64,000 bases of DNA from Erinaceus europaeus (lineage: Eukaryota > Chordata > Mammalia > Eulipotyphla > Erinaceidae): assembly GCF_950295315.1 (NCBI RefSeq), contig NC_080172.1, forward strand, positions 116,778,313 to 116,842,312, given 5' to 3'. Every line of letters begins with the position of its first letter. Positions within the stretch are counted from its first letter, which is position 1. The position numbers and the translations under genes were made by a program. The notes under the pieces were generated by a model that did no database searches, was not told the origin of the DNA, and saw nothing but the letters and a program-made list of their open reading frames with translations. This document shows positions 43,614 to 54,936 of the stretch, piece after piece.

Positions 43614-43742
43614 TGCCTAGAGATGGGGAGATAGCATTGCTAGGTGGTGCTATATCTGCCCGAGGCTTCCAGGAGCCAGCCTCATCTCCAGCACCACTAT
43701 AAACAGAGATGAGCCCTGCTCTGGTTTAAAAAGAAAAAAAAA
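43614..43742 (+). mobile_element. SINE-C
   Basis: GAGATGGGGAGATAGCATTGC, CATCTCCAGCACC, GAGCCCTGCTCTGGTTTAAAA and an A-rich tail. Confidence 0.7.
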
Positions 43743-43789
43743 AGTATGCCTAACAAATTTCCAATTTAGGGGTACCAAGAATAAATCTT

Positions 43790-43912
43790 TGGGGTGGGTT
43801 GGAGAAATAGCATAATGGTTATACAAAATACTGTCGTACTGGTATCTCTGGGATTCTGACTTCAACCCCTCGCTCCACAATAAGCCAGAGCTTAACAGTG
43901 CTGTGGTGTGAC
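43790..43912 (+). mobile_element. SINE-C
   Basis: GGAGAAATAGCATAATGGTTAT, TGACTTCAACCCCTCGC, ATAAGCCAGAGCTTAACAGTG. Confidence 0.75.
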
Positions 43913-44732
43913 TGACTGATTGATTAACTTCTTGGGGATGAAGCGCAGTGTCCCAGGAATATGCTGAGTTTGGAAAGGACATCTGGAGGGAGACAGAAGG
44001 CAGGGGGAACAGCAGCTACAAAGGCCTGGAGGAGGGACCGGGATCCTGTCTAGATGTGTGATGTCAGGACACAGAGAGGCATTCAAGCATAAGGTACTTA
44101 CAGACATTAGGAATGAGGTGAGACGGACTAGCAGAGGCCTGCATGCTGGTGTGAGTAGCCTGGAATGAGCCCGGGGTCAGGAGGTGAGCTGTGGAGAGCA
44201 GGTGAGGAGAGAGGACTGCCATTCCCAGAATTGTGACCCAGGAGGATGAATGTGGTTCTTTTGGGCCCCTTGAATCTGGAAACTTGTTGGAGCTCCCTGG
44301 GGTTGTAAATTAGTGCCCTGGGGGACCCACAGAAACTATGGCCTGGAGGGCCATGCCCTGGTCTAAAGACCGGCTTCCTCCCTCTCCCAGACCTTCCAGA
44401 CTCAGCAGGAAGAGCTGGCCTGACCCTGGTCCTGCCGAGGCTGCACGGCCTGGAGTAGGGCCTGTCCGTGAAGGCAAGGGCCTGAGACCTGAGCCAAGAT
44501 CAAGGGAGCCGAAGTACCCAGATTCCTTGGGGGAAGGAATGGGGCCCTTCTGAGCTTTGGGCTCTGTCTCTCCACCTCTTGTCCAGGGTATATATACTTC
44601 TTTCAGCCTCCGTTCCTCCAGTGGAAGATGGTGGTTCACCATGGCACAGGGGCAGGGAGGCATAAGTCACACACTGAGAAGGAGAAGGATCCCTCTGCAC
44701 AGTGCTGGGAACATAGTAGGTGTGTCAAGAGT
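43913..44732. other. Intronic unique sequence
   Basis: No recognised repeat or exon. Confidence 0.6.
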
Positions 44733-44966
44733 GGCTGCTGCCTGGTTAAGCACAAGGACCCCTTTGAGGATCTGAGTTTGAGTCCCAGGCTCCCCACCTG
44801 AAGTGGGGGACACTTCATAAGTGGTGAAGCAGGTCTGCAGGTGTCTGTCTATCTCTCCCCCTCCTCTCTGTTTCTTTCTGTCCTGTCCAGTGAAATGGAA
44901 AAACAATGGCCACCAGGAATGGTGGATTCATAGTACTGGTGCCAAGCCCAGCAATAGCCCTGGAGA
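44733..44966 (+). mobile_element. SINE-B with 3' block, head shortened
   Basis: GCCTGGTTAAGCACAAGGACCC, TTTGAGTCCCAGGC, TCTGTCCTGTCCAG, GGAATGGTGGATTCATAGTAC, AGCAATAGCCCTGGAG. Confidence 0.8.
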
Positions 44967-45877
44967 ACTCCATGTACCATGTCAGCTCCACATGTGATGG
45001 AGCGCCCAGCCTCTCCAGGGTTGAGAAGCACTTAGGGTCCACAGGGCCCTGGAGAAGAGGACACACGACCGGTCACCCCGTGTTACAACTGCAGAGCATG
45101 GGAACAGGACGGGTGGTGCAGCCCCACGAGATGAGGCTCCCACCGGGGGAGCCAGTGCTGGTGTGGGCCACATAGAGACAGGGGCCCCACTGCCGCCTAT
45201 GGAGGGCCCTAAAGGTGCTACAGAGACGTGGGGAAACATATCAGGGCCTCAGAATTCGGTGAACAGCCAAGAAGCACCCCCATCTCCTGCTCCTTCCTCA
45301 GCTCACTGGAAAAACAGACAAACCAGATGCCAGGATACCTCTCAACAGGACCAATATGGGTATATCCCCTTCCCCCTGGTTTCTGGGCATAGAGTGTAGT
45401 CACACTCACGAGAGTAGGGTGACTAAAATGGGTCATTCTGGAGGGGTCCAGGGGCCTGAGAAGCCAGTGTGCCTCAGCACATATGCGCCTTGGAACATTC
45501 ATCCCAACCTGGACCCACTAGGAGACTAGGGAGAGCAGGAAACTGTGTGTGTGTGTTTTTCTCTCTCCATCCCTATCCCGCCTGGCTTTGCTTCAGCGAA
45601 GAATGCACACCTCCCTGTAAGCTGAGCAAGTCTCTGCATTCCACGCCACAGACATTAGTCTAAGAACCGAGCAGCAGGGCTTCGAGGGGATAGGTCAGCC
45701 TACCTACTTTGCAGGCAACAGGACCACCCCTGCTCTGGGGAGTGGGCTCTGCAGAGACCTGCCTGATGGCACTGTGGTGCAGGGCAGAGGAGTGTAACCA
45801 CCTCTCTGTCGCTTGGGTCCCTTGTGAAGGAAGCCCTGTGCCTCCTCTGTGCTGGATAGTACATCTCTCTGAACCAA

Positions 45878-45879
<2 letters not shown>
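44967..45879. other. Intronic unique sequence
   Basis: Nothing recognisable. Confidence 0.6.

Positions 45880-45932
<53 letters not shown>
45880..45932. repeat. (AAAG)n microsatellite
   Basis: About 13 nearly pure AAAG units. Confidence 0.95.
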
Positions 45933-45933
<1 letters not shown>

Positions 45934-46017
45934 GCCTGAGGAAGGCAGAGGAGCTGACATTACCTTGTTATAGGAATTTGAAGATAAATGACTTTGAGAG
46001 AAGTCCATTTGCAGCAG

Positions 46018-46018
<1 letters not shown>

Positions 46019-46058
<40 letters not shown>
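46019..46058. repeat. (CT)n microsatellite
   Basis: About 19 CT units abutting the tail side of the reverse SINE. Confidence 0.95.
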
Positions 46059-46062
<4 letters not shown>

Positions 46063-46322
46063 CCAGTATTATCATTGGGGCTCATTGCCTGCCCTACAAA
46101 TCCACTGCTCCTGGGAGACATTTTTTTCCCCATTTTGTTGGATAGGCGAGAGAAATTGAAAGAGGAGGGAGAGAGAGAGACACCTGCAGACCTGCTTTGC
46201 TTTCATGACTTATGAAGTGTCCCCTCTGCAGGTTGGGAGCCAGGGGCTTGAACCTGGTACCTTGCTTGGGTCCTTGTGCTTAGTACTATGTGCCCTTAAC
46301 CGGGTGCCCCACTCCACAGCCC
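46059..46322 (-). mobile_element. SINE-B with 3' block
   Basis: CCTCCAGTATTATCATTGGGG, CCACTGCTCCTGGGAGAC, GACACCTGCAGACCTGC, GGGGCTTGAACCTGG. Confidence 0.85.
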
Positions 46323-46734
46323 ATGCACACCTGCACTCCCCTCTGCTGGTCTTGACCTTGGCAGTGAGTCCCTCCCCTTCTAGAGTCCCCTGTCCGGTCC
46401 CTGGTTCTTCTTGGTGACTGATGACTTTGCCAGGAGCTCACAGTGGCAGAGTTCCCTCCGAGGGTTTGCCACCCGTGCCTAGCAGAGACAGTTTTCTCTG
46501 TGCAGGTCCTTTTGGTATGTCTTGCCACCCTCACCCGCTCTCACCACATGCAGTCTGGACAAGCCTCCTGTGATTCTTCACTGCGGACATTAGTCTAGGA
46601 ACCAATTAACAGAGCCCAGAGGGTCCCAAGAGGAAAGGCAGGTGCTGTTCTCGAACCGGTACTGGCATTTCTACCCAGGACGGTCTACCCCCAGAGGGAG
46701 AATGCCCACACATTTGCCCACTGGACTGCCCAAT
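46323..46734. other. Intronic unique sequence
   Basis: Nothing recognisable. Confidence 0.6.
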
Positions 46735-47265
46735 CTTTTTCTTTTTAATTTCTTTATTGGGGAATTAATGTTTGACAGTCGACAGTAAATACAATAGTTT
46801 GTACATGCATAACATTTCCCAGTTTTCCATATAACAATACAACCCCCACTAGGTCCTCTGCCATCCTTCTTGGATCTGTACTCTCCCCCCGCCCCACCCC
46901 AGAGTCTTTGACTTTGGTGCGATACGCCAATTCCAGTTCAGGTTCTACTTGTGTTTTCTCTTCTGATCTTGTTTTTCAGCTTCTGCCTGAGAGTGAGATC
47001 ATCCCATATTCATCCTTTTGTTTCTGACTTATTTCACTCAACATGAATTTTTCAAGGTCCATCCAATATCGGCTGAAAACGGTGGAGTCACCAATTTTCA
47101 TAGCTGATTAGTATATATACCAAGATCGGCTGAAAACGGTGAAGTCACCATTTTTAATAGCTGAGTAGTATTCCACTGTGTATCTAGACCACAACTTGCT
47201 CAGCCACTCATCTGTTGTTGGACACCTGGATGCTTCCAGGTTTTTGCACTGCCAGATCTTAAGCC
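46735..47265 (-). mobile_element. L1 3' fragment with internal 57-bp duplication
   Basis: Same 3' UTR and ORF2 end as at 10950 (minus strand). GGCTGAAAACGGTG occurs at 47071 and again at 47128, showing a tandem duplication of about 57 bases within the ORF2 end. 5'-truncated. Confidence 0.85.
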
Positions 47266-47287
47266 TTCATTTGAAAGCTGATTGTGC

Positions 47288-47505
47288 ATGGGGGCTGAGT
47301 GGTGGCTCACTTGGTTGAGCACACAGGTGACAATACACAAGGATCCAGGTTTGAGCCCCCAGTCGCCACCTGCAGGGGGAAAGTTTGGAAGTGGTGAAGC
47401 AGTGCTGCCGCTGTTTCTGTCTCCTTCTCTACCTCTCCTTCCCTTCTCGATTTCTGATTTCTATCCAATAAATAAATAAATATAATAAAATTATATTTTT
47501 TAAAA
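47288..47505 (+). mobile_element. SINE-A
   Basis: GGGGCTGAGTGGTGGCTCACTTGG, GGTTTGAGCCCCC, TTTCTATCCAATAAATAAATAAA. Confidence 0.9.
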
Positions 47506-47989
47506 AACATAAATCTGGATGTGCAAGACTCCTTCAGCTGGGAACTGCCAGCTTGTGCAGAGCGACTATTTCTGAGTGCAGAGCCCTGTGTCTTGGGACA
47601 GCTTCACCTGCTCCACTGGTGGCCAAGGTGACTTTCCTTATACCCCTCTGTCTCCCTCCAAAGCCCCCCCTTTTTTCATCCACCTAAACTGTTCAAATAG
47701 ACTTTGATAAGGACTGATTTGGTCAGTGCAAATTCACAAGACACTTACACATTCATGGCTTTGCTGAAATGGCTGTGACAAATACTTGAGCAATTTCTCC
47801 CCTGGCTTATTCTGTAAAATGCTCCCAGCAAGACAGGAGAATGCTGGTGCCTTTACCAGCATGCCATCTGTCTACACAGCCCCTCCACCGGCCCTGCTGG
47901 CTGCCCTGCCGCTGATGCTGGCTCCAGATAGGGTACCACCAAGTGGCTCAGGGACAGCCTGATCCCCTGGGATTTTTTAACTCTTCTAA
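47506..47989. other. Intronic unique sequence
   Basis: Nothing recognisable. Confidence 0.6.
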
Positions 47990-48337
47990 AAATCTTATTA
48001 TTGTTGTTATTATTGTTATTTATTATTATTATTATTACTATTATTATTATTACCTCCAGGGTTACCACTGGAGCTCAGTTCAGGCACTTTAAATCTACTG
48101 CCTCTGGTGGCTCCCCATTTTTTTTTCCTCATTTTATTGGATAGTACAGGGATAAACTGAGAGAGGAGGGGAAGACAGAGAGGGAGAAAGAAAGATAGAC
48201 ACCTGCAGACCTGCTTCACTGTTTGTAAAGCGTTCCCATGCTGGTGGGGAACTGGGGGCCTCGAACCCAGATCCTTGTGCGGGTTCTTGCACTTAGTACT
48301 ATGTGCACTTAACCAGGTACACCACCACCACCACCCC
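47990..48337 (-). mobile_element. SINE-B with (ATT)n tail
   Basis: A TTATTATTATT tail, ACCTCCAGGGTTACCACTGG, GACACCTGCAGACCTGC, CTCGAACCCAGATCC and (CAC)n at the head. A further 3'-block-like piece follows to 48420. Confidence 0.85.
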
Positions 48338-48424
48338 TTCATTACTGCTAGGCTTACTTTGAGGGCTTGGTGCCTGCACAACTCTGCTATTCCTGGTGGA
48401 CACTTTCACCCTTTTTTCCTTTTT

Positions 48425-48442
48425 TTCTTTCTTCCTTCCTTC

Positions 48443-48486
<44 letters not shown>

Positions 48487-48487
48487 T
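48425..48487. repeat. (TTTC)n microsatellite
   Basis: TTCC then TTTC units, grown from the poly(A) end of the R copy on its right (AAAG on the element's own strand). Confidence 0.95.
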
Positions 48488-49775
48488 TTTATTTACGAAA
48501 GGAGGCATTAACAAAACCATAGGATAAGAGGGGTACAACTCCACACAATTCCCACCACCCGATCTCCACATCCCACCCCCTCCCCTGATAGCTTTCCTAT
48601 TCTTTATCCCTCTGGGAGTATGGACCCAGGGTCATTGTGGGATGCAGAAGGTAGAAGGTCTGGCTTCTGTAATTGCTTCCCTGCTGAACATGGGCGTTGA
48701 CAGGTGGATCCATACTCCCAGCCTGCCTCTCTCTTTCCCTAGTGGGGCAGGGCTCTGGGGAAGCGGAGCTCCAGGACACATTGGTGGGGTTGTCAGTCCA
48801 GGGAAGTCTGGTTGGCATCGTACTGGCATCTGGAACCTGGTGGCTGAAAAGAGAGTCAACATACAAAGCCAAACAAATTGTTGACCAATCATGGACCTAA
48901 AGGCTGGAATAGTGCAGATGAAGAGTTGGGGGTACTCACTGCAAACTCTTGTGTACTTCTATTTCAGGTATACATTTTTCCCTGGTTTATGGACATGTGT
49001 GAACATATGCTCTATCTCACGGGACCTGGTCTATATCTCGGTTTAGGAACTTTATTGGGGAGTGGACCACCTGGAATGGAATTAGAGAATATTATGAAAG
49101 GAAAGGTCTCACCTGAGTGATGAAGCTGAAGGGTTGTCATTCCACACCTGAAGTCTCTGGACACAGTCTGAAGTGAAGCATGCTGGGGTGGCACTCATGA
49201 TTAGGTTGTAACTGGCGGATGCAATATTATTTGATATGATTTGGGAGAAGCATGCAGGAAAGTGCGCCCCTCCCTAAGGTTCCAGGACTGGGGGAAATAT
49301 AGGCTCTATAGTGGAGATGTGAGGTTCCTGCTGTCTTAGGGTTCAAGAAGACAATGGATAGTTATTGTTATCATCACAATATTTGGTAATTGGGTTAACT
49401 TTGAAAAGTCCCTTTGTTAGGATTGTTGTATAATACCCAGTATCTTGTATATAGCTGTGCCACCGGTTGCTTCTGTTCTCCCTGGTCTAGGCTTTTGAGA
49501 GAGTCCGCACATCAAAGACTCAGCCTATGTATTAAAAAGACGCAGTCTGTGTTTTTAAAATTTTGAGACATTTAATCAATTTTTCCCTCTCTCATATTAA
49601 TTAAATAGTGATTTATATGACTACAATTTAATAGGAGTGTACATAGACACCACCCCCACCACCAAAACACTGTGTCCCATCCCACCTCTCCACCCCCTAC
49701 CCCCCTGCTGCCCCAGGAAGCTGAATGTCCACCCTCCCCCCTCACCATAGGGGTTTTACTTTGGTGCCCTGCTCT
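48484..49775 (-). mobile_element. Retroposon R copy 5 (module II + 3' module)
   Basis: The left 450 bases are the 3' module (ACCATAGGATAAGAGGGGTA, GTGGGGCAGGGCTCTGGGG). At about 48940 the sequence leaves module I and enters module II (shared with 42362-43086), which runs to CCATAGGGGTTTTACTTTGG near 49770. At about 1.3 kb it is the longest R copy. No coding frame is conserved. Confidence 0.7.
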
Positions 49776-49810
49776 CTCTCTCTCTCTCTTTCTTTCTTTC
49801 TGTCTTTCTG

Positions 49811-49841
<31 letters not shown>

Positions 49842-49858
49842 GTCTTTCTTTCTTTCTT
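49776..49858. repeat. (CT)n(TTTC)n microsatellite
   Basis: A CT run then TTTC units with two TGTC interruptions. Confidence 0.95.
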
Positions 49859-49860
49859 TT

Positions 49861-50229
49861 AGAAAAAAAGAGAACACACAGAGAGAAGGAGAGAGAGAGC
49901 AGGAGGGAGAGACTGTTGCAGTAGAGCTTCCCTCACTGCTGAATGTCTTCCTGAAGCTGGGTAACATCCCTGGAAAAGCAGCGGGCTGTCCACGTGAGCT
50001 ATTCACAGGGCCTTCTTCCATTTTGGATGGAGGATGAGAGATGTGTGTGTGTGTGTGTGCATGTGTGTGTGTACGTGTGCTTGTGCGTGTGTGTGTGTGT
50101 GTGAGTGCGTGTGTCACCTGCATCACTGCCCCACCCCCTTATCAAGCTTTGCCCCCACAGGTGAGACCTGGAGCTTGAACCTGCCTCCTCTGACTCGATA
50201 GCATCACTGGGTGAGCCACCACCCAGCCC
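49861..50229 (-). mobile_element. Diverged SINE-A with embedded (TG)n
   Basis: GA-rich 49862-49912, then a (TG)n region 50043-50112, then GTGTCACCTGCATCACTGCC, TGGAGCTTGAACCTGCC and CACCACCCAGCCCTG as head. Confidence 0.6.
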
Positions 50230-50369
50230 TGACCCCCTTTTCTTCTTTATTTTTCCCCTCTTCCAATTCTTTTCTTTTTGCAAGGTGGGGGAAGGGGGGA
50301 TTTGGGGATAGGTCACCTACAGAAGGTCAGTATTCTTTGTTCTGTCCTTCTGCTCTGATTTCTATTATC

Positions 50370-50665
50370 TCTTCCTTTTTTTCTTTGCCTCCAGGGTTAT
50401 CTCTGGGGCTCTGTGCCAGCACTATGAATCTACTGCTCCTGGAGGCCTTTATTTTATTTTTTCTGTTTTATCGGCTAGGACAGAGAGAAATGAAGAATAG
50501 GGTAGGGGACAGAGAGGAAGAGACAAAGACCCCTGCGAACCTGCTTCACCGCTTGCGAAGTGTCCTCCTGGCAGGTGGGGAGCTGGGGATCAAACCCAGA
50601 TCCTTACACTGGTCCTTGAGCTTCCTGCTATGTGCATTTCACCAGGTGTGCCACCGCCCGCCCCA
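50370..50665 (-). mobile_element. SINE-B with 3' block
   Basis: TTTGCCTCCAGGGTTATCTCT, CTACTGCTCCTGGAGGCC, GGGGATCAAACCCAGATCC, CACCGCCCGCCCC. Confidence 0.9.
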
Positions 50666-51106
50666 GGACTTCTGCCTCTGCATCCCAACTCCTCTGTTGT
50701 TCCTTGTGTGATTTTCTGAAATCTGGCTTCCACGGGTCCCCTCTTTTTTCCTGCTTTTGCAAGGGGTGGTGAGGTCTGCTGCCGTGGTGCACACGCCTGA
50801 ACTCTCTGCTCCTGAAAGAAGATCTTGCAGCCCCCTGAGTCTGTCAGGGCTCTCCCGGACCACCGGGCGCAGCAGGGATAAGCAGGAGTGCGGACAGTCG
50901 TGGAGTGGTGAGCCCCAAACCTAAGGGACCTCCTTCATTAGCGTGTGTCACTCCCTTACTTCCAGCCCCCTGAGCTGTGGATTTATCAAAAGAGGGGTGT
51001 TAAGATGAGCGGGTCCTGAGGCCATTAGAGGGGTAATGTAATTGGAGGAAGAAGCTTGCCTATGTCAAAAATATTTCCTCTAAGACATATTTGGTGCCTC
51101 CAAATC
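50666..51106. promoter_or_regulatory. Intronic unique sequence, possible regulatory block
   Basis: Around 50930-51110 lie CATTAGCGTGTGTCAC, TGGATTTATCAAAAG, GGTAATGTAATTGGAGG and CAAAAATATTTCC in repeat-free sequence, which suggests constraint. Inference only. Confidence 0.25.
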
Positions 51107-51406
51107 CTTTTTTTAAAATATTTTTTTGTTTATTGATTCCCTTTTGTTGCTCTTGATGTTTCATTGTTGTTGTTATTATTGTTGTTGTTATTGATGTCGT
51201 CGTTGTTGGATAGGACAGAGAGAAATGGAGAGAGGAGGGGAAGACAGAGACGGGGAGAGAAAGACAGACACCTGCAGACCTGCTTCACCGCCTGTGAAGT
51301 GACTCCCCTGCAGGTGGGGAGCCAGGGGCTCAAACCAGGATCCTTACACCGGTCCTTGCGCTTTGCACCATGTGCGCTTAACCCATGCGCTACTGCCCAA
51401 CTCCCC
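51107..51406 (-). mobile_element. SINE-B, little diverged
   Basis: TATTGATTCCCTTTTGTTGC, a GTT-rich linker, TTGTTGGATAGGACAGAGAG, GGGGCTCAAACCAGGATCC, GCGCTACTGCCCAACTCCCC. Confidence 0.95.
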
Positions 51407-51825
51407 CAAATTCTTATCTGTGGCGAGAAGCTCCCTACCTCTGGAGAATCTCAGTAAAAACAGTGATGCTGGGGGCAAGGGACATCCCAGAGACCTATCT
51501 TTCCCTCTCAACAGAAGCATGCTCCTCTTTCTGTCCTGTCCAGCATGACGTCTGTTAAACACCTGGTCAGGTTCAGGTCCTGTGCTCTTAGGGCTGGCAC
51601 TGCAGGAAGGGATAGAACCAGGGCCCTTAGGGAGGTCAGACTCCAGGATGGGTAGGCAGCCCAAGGAATTGCTCACAGCAGAACTCTGAGAAATCATCAG
51701 TTAAAATAGGTTGTAAGCTACAGCATCATGGAAATACAGACAGGGTAACTATTCAGAGGGGTGTACTCTGACTGCGTCTTGAAGGATACATAGCAGTTTG
51801 CCAAACTGAGAAGGAAAAGGAAGAA
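51407..51825. other. Intronic unique sequence
   Basis: Nothing recognisable. Confidence 0.6.
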
Positions 51826-52043
51826 TTGGGGGAGTGTCATACCTGGTTGAGCACACACGCATGTGCAAGGACCCAGGTTCAAGCCCTCAGTTCAAGCCTT
51901 TCCCCTGCAGCGGGAAAAATTCAGGAATGATGAAGCAGGGCTGCAGGTGTCTCTCTCGCTCACTAGCACAGCTATCTCCCCTTCCTCTAGATTTCTGGCT
52001 GCCTCTACCCAATAAATAAAATTAATTTTTTAAAAAAGAAGGA
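51826..52043 (+). mobile_element. SINE-A
   Basis: GGGGGAGTGTCATACCTGGTTG, GGTTCAAGCCCTC, TCTGGCTGCCTCTACCCAATAAATAA. Confidence 0.85.
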
Positions 52044-52177
52044 TTTGAGGAAGAGACAATAGCACAAAACTCTTAGGGCTGGAACAGCTGGGGGAATCTA
52101 GGAGGGAGGGGTGAGGGGAGCACAGCTGTTGAAGGAGAGAAGCAGTGGAGTTGGAGGCAGCAGAGAGGACTGTCAAG

Positions 52178-52397
52178 TGTCTGGCTGATAGCACACCCAG
52201 TTGAGTGCACTGCTCACAGTGCAAAAGGACCCAGGTTCAAGCCCCCCCACTGCCACCTGCAGGGGAGAAGCTTCATAAGCAGTGAAGCAGGACTGTAAGT
52301 CTCTCTCTCTCTCTCCCTCTCCCTCTCCCTCCCCTCTCAATTTCTATCTTATCCAACAAAATACAAAGAAGAGAGAAAATAAAAAGGGGAAAAAATC
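52178..52397 (+). mobile_element. SINE-A/B-type copy
   Basis: TGTCTGGCTGATAGCACACCC, GGTTCAAGCCCCCCC, TTTCTATCTTATCCAACAAAA. Confidence 0.85.
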
Positions 52398-53189
52398 ACC
52401 AGTGAGGGTGGTGGATAAACCTGGTAAATATAATTAGAATAAGCCAAATATAATTAGAATAAGACAGGCCAAATCCACTGAGTGGAGGTGGGCTGCTCTC
52501 TAGTTAGGTACATTTCCCGAGTCGGATCCCTGCCCGCTTGAGCCTCTGTGATTCAGGGGCTGACCAGATCTCCAGCCCTGACCCCACACAACCCCCAGAG
52601 GCTCAAGAGCTCCAGGAGCAGCTGGGCAGGAGCCCAGCCCCAGCCTGCCTTCCCAGTTCCTGGGTGACAGCTTCTTCCCGCAGCTGTCTCTGGGTTCATT
52701 ATTATTATTATTATTTCTTTCCAACATGCTGCTAAAAGCTTCCCACACAGAACAGAGAGCACGCAGCCTGGCACTTTACAATGTAAAGGGCTTTACTTAA
52801 ACAATCTTATTTCTCTCTCCAGTGAGACAGAGAGACCTGTGCAGTGGTTATATATATTTAGAGCAGCCTGCAGGTCTGAGTGGATGAGTTGGAGTTTGGT
52901 GGGATTGAAGTGACCTGCAAGATGTGTGTCCATGATGATGGGGGGGGGGGTCCTGCAACTTGTCTCCCCTCCCTGTCATCTCCAGAAAGGGTGGCCCTCA
53001 GAGGGAGCTGAGTACATGGTGTTCAGGGACCAGGAGGGTTCCTGGCCTCACACTAGACACAGAGTTCTCTCCTGCCACACTGGACCTTGGCACAGTGTGT
53101 CCCCAGCTGCCACAGGGCCTTTGCACCTGCTGTTTACTCCACTTGCAACCATCTTCTCTGTTGGCCTACATTCTAGTCAGGCATCGCAC
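52398..53189. other. Intronic unique sequence
   Basis: Contains a short (ATT)n at 52699-52713 and TATATATTTA near 52850. No exon recognised. Confidence 0.6.
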
Positions 53190-53471
53190 TTTATTTTTTT
53201 GCCTCCAGGGTTATCTCTGAGGCTCGCTGCTGACACTGAACCCACTGATTCTGGAGGCCATTTTTTCCATTTTATTGGACAGGACAGAGAGAAATTGAGA
53301 GAGGAGGGGGAGATAGACAGGGAAAGAGACAGAGACACCTGAAGCCTTGCTTCATCATCCGTGAAGCTTTCCCCATGCAGGTAGGAAGCTGGGGCTTGAA
53401 TTGAGATCCTTGCATGGGTCCTTGTGTTTAGTACCATGTGCGCTTAACCAGGTGCACCACTGTCCAGCCCC
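53190..53471 (-). mobile_element. SINE-B with 3' block
   Basis: TTTTGCCTCCAGGGTTATCTC, GATTCTGGAGGCC, GGACAGGACAGAGAGAAATTG, CACCACTGTCCAGCCCC. Confidence 0.9.
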
Positions 53472-53574
53472 CTAGCACTACAAATTCTAAATAAGCCAGT
53501 TAGGCTTGACAGAGACAATAGTATCTGGAGATGCAAAGTAGAATTTCTTCCTTCATTCCTTCATTCTTTTGGTT

Positions 53575-54172
53575 ATCTGCCCATCCATCCATCCATCCAT
53601 CCTTCCATCCATCCACCTAACCATCCACCCACCCACCCCTGCATTCATCCACACATCGACCCAGCCATCCACCTATCCATCCACCCATCCACTCATCCAT
53701 CCACCTACCCAATGGCCCATCCACCCACCCATCCATCCATACATCCATACATCCATCCACCCATCCATCTCACTCATCCACCCATCCATCTACCCATCCA
53801 TCCACCCCTCCCATTCATCCACCCATCCATCCCTCCATCCCACCCATCTACCCATCCGTCCATCCATCTATCCAACCATCCATACATCCACCCATAAACC
53901 CATCCATCATCCATCCACCCATCAGTCCATCCATCATCCATCCACCTATCATCCATCCACACATCCACCCACCCATCCATCCATCCACACATCCACCCAT
54001 CCATCCATACATCCACCCACCCATCCATCATCCATCCATCATCCATCCACCCATCAATCCATCCAGCTTTCATCCATCCACCCATCCATCCACACATCCA
54101 CCCATCCACCCATCCACCCATCCATCCACACATCCACCCACCCATCCATCCATCCACACACCCACCTGCCAT
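53575..54172. repeat. Large (CCAT)n array
   Basis: About 600 bases of CCAT units with CACC and TA variants, on both strands giving long open frames of Ser/Ile/His/Pro repeats. Imperfections suggest an old, still unstable array. Confidence 0.95.
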
Positions 54173-54361
54173 CTGTCTGGCACTTGCTATCCTCCAGGTG
54201 TTGTGGCCTGTGCCGGAGTGACAGTGATAAATTAACAGGGAGAAAACCTGAAGCTGGCACTCCTGGACCATAGCCGCTGGTGTGCCTCTCTGGGCAGAAG
54301 GTGCTGTGGTTATGTAGCACAAGGGCGGGAGTAATCGCTACAGTAAGAAGAATCAGACCTG

Positions 54362-54655
54362 GGGGTGGGCAGTGGCACACCAGGTCAGTCACACATAGTA
54401 ATAAGCACAAGGACCTGTGCAGGGGCCCAGGTTCTAGCCCCTAATCCTCATCTGCAGGGGGGAAGCTTCACAAGAGGGGAAGCAGGTCTGCAGGTGTCGC
54501 TCTTTCTCTCTCCCACTCTGTCTCCCCTTTCCTTCTCAATTTCTCTCTGTCCTGTTCAATAAAATGGAAAATAAAAATAAAAACCTCAAAATATGACCAC
54601 CAGGACTGTTGGCTTCATAGTGTTGGCACTGAGCCCCAGTGATAATCCTGGAGTT
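54362..54655 (+). mobile_element. SINE-B with 3' block
   Basis: GGGTGGGCAGTGGCACACC, GGTTCTAGCCCC, TCTGTCCTGTTCAATAAAA, GGACTGTTGGCTTCATAGTG, CAGTGATAATCCTGGAG. Confidence 0.85.
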
Positions 54656-54936
54656 AAAAAGAAAGAAAGAGAGAGAGAGAGAGAAGGAAGGAAGGAAGGA
54701 AGGAAGGAAGGAAGGAAGGAAGGGAAAGAAAGAAAGAAAGAAAGAAAGAAATTAAGGAAGGAAGGAAGGAAGGAAGGAAGGAAGGAAGGAAGGAAGGAAG
54801 GAAGGAAAAGGAAAGGAAGGGAAAGGAAAGGAAAGGAAAGGAAAGGAAAGGAAAGGAAAGGAAAGGAAAGGAAAGGAAAGGAAAGGAAAGGAAAGGAAAG
54901 GAAAGGAAAGGAAAGAGGAGGAGAAGGAGGAGGAGA
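54656..54936. repeat. Pure purine tract: (GAAG)n, (GAAA)n, (GGAAA)n
   Basis: About 280 bases nearly all A/G on the + strand. GA and GGAA units come first, then GAAA, again GGAA, then about 22 pentamer AAAGG units (54806-54915). It grew from the SINE tail on its left. Confidence 0.95.

Noticed and set aside
48597..48892. Recurrent short frames in retroposon R (EPCPTRERERQAGSMDPP)
   Set aside because: They recur because the DNA is repeated. Frames differ between copies and carry stops elsewhere.
53575..54172. CRISPR-like regular repeat
   Set aside because: A simple tetranucleotide satellite without spacers, in a mammalian genome.
53569..54273. 234-codon Ser/Ile/His/Pro frame
   Set aside because: A direct translation of the (CCAT)n array, open in several frames on both strands.
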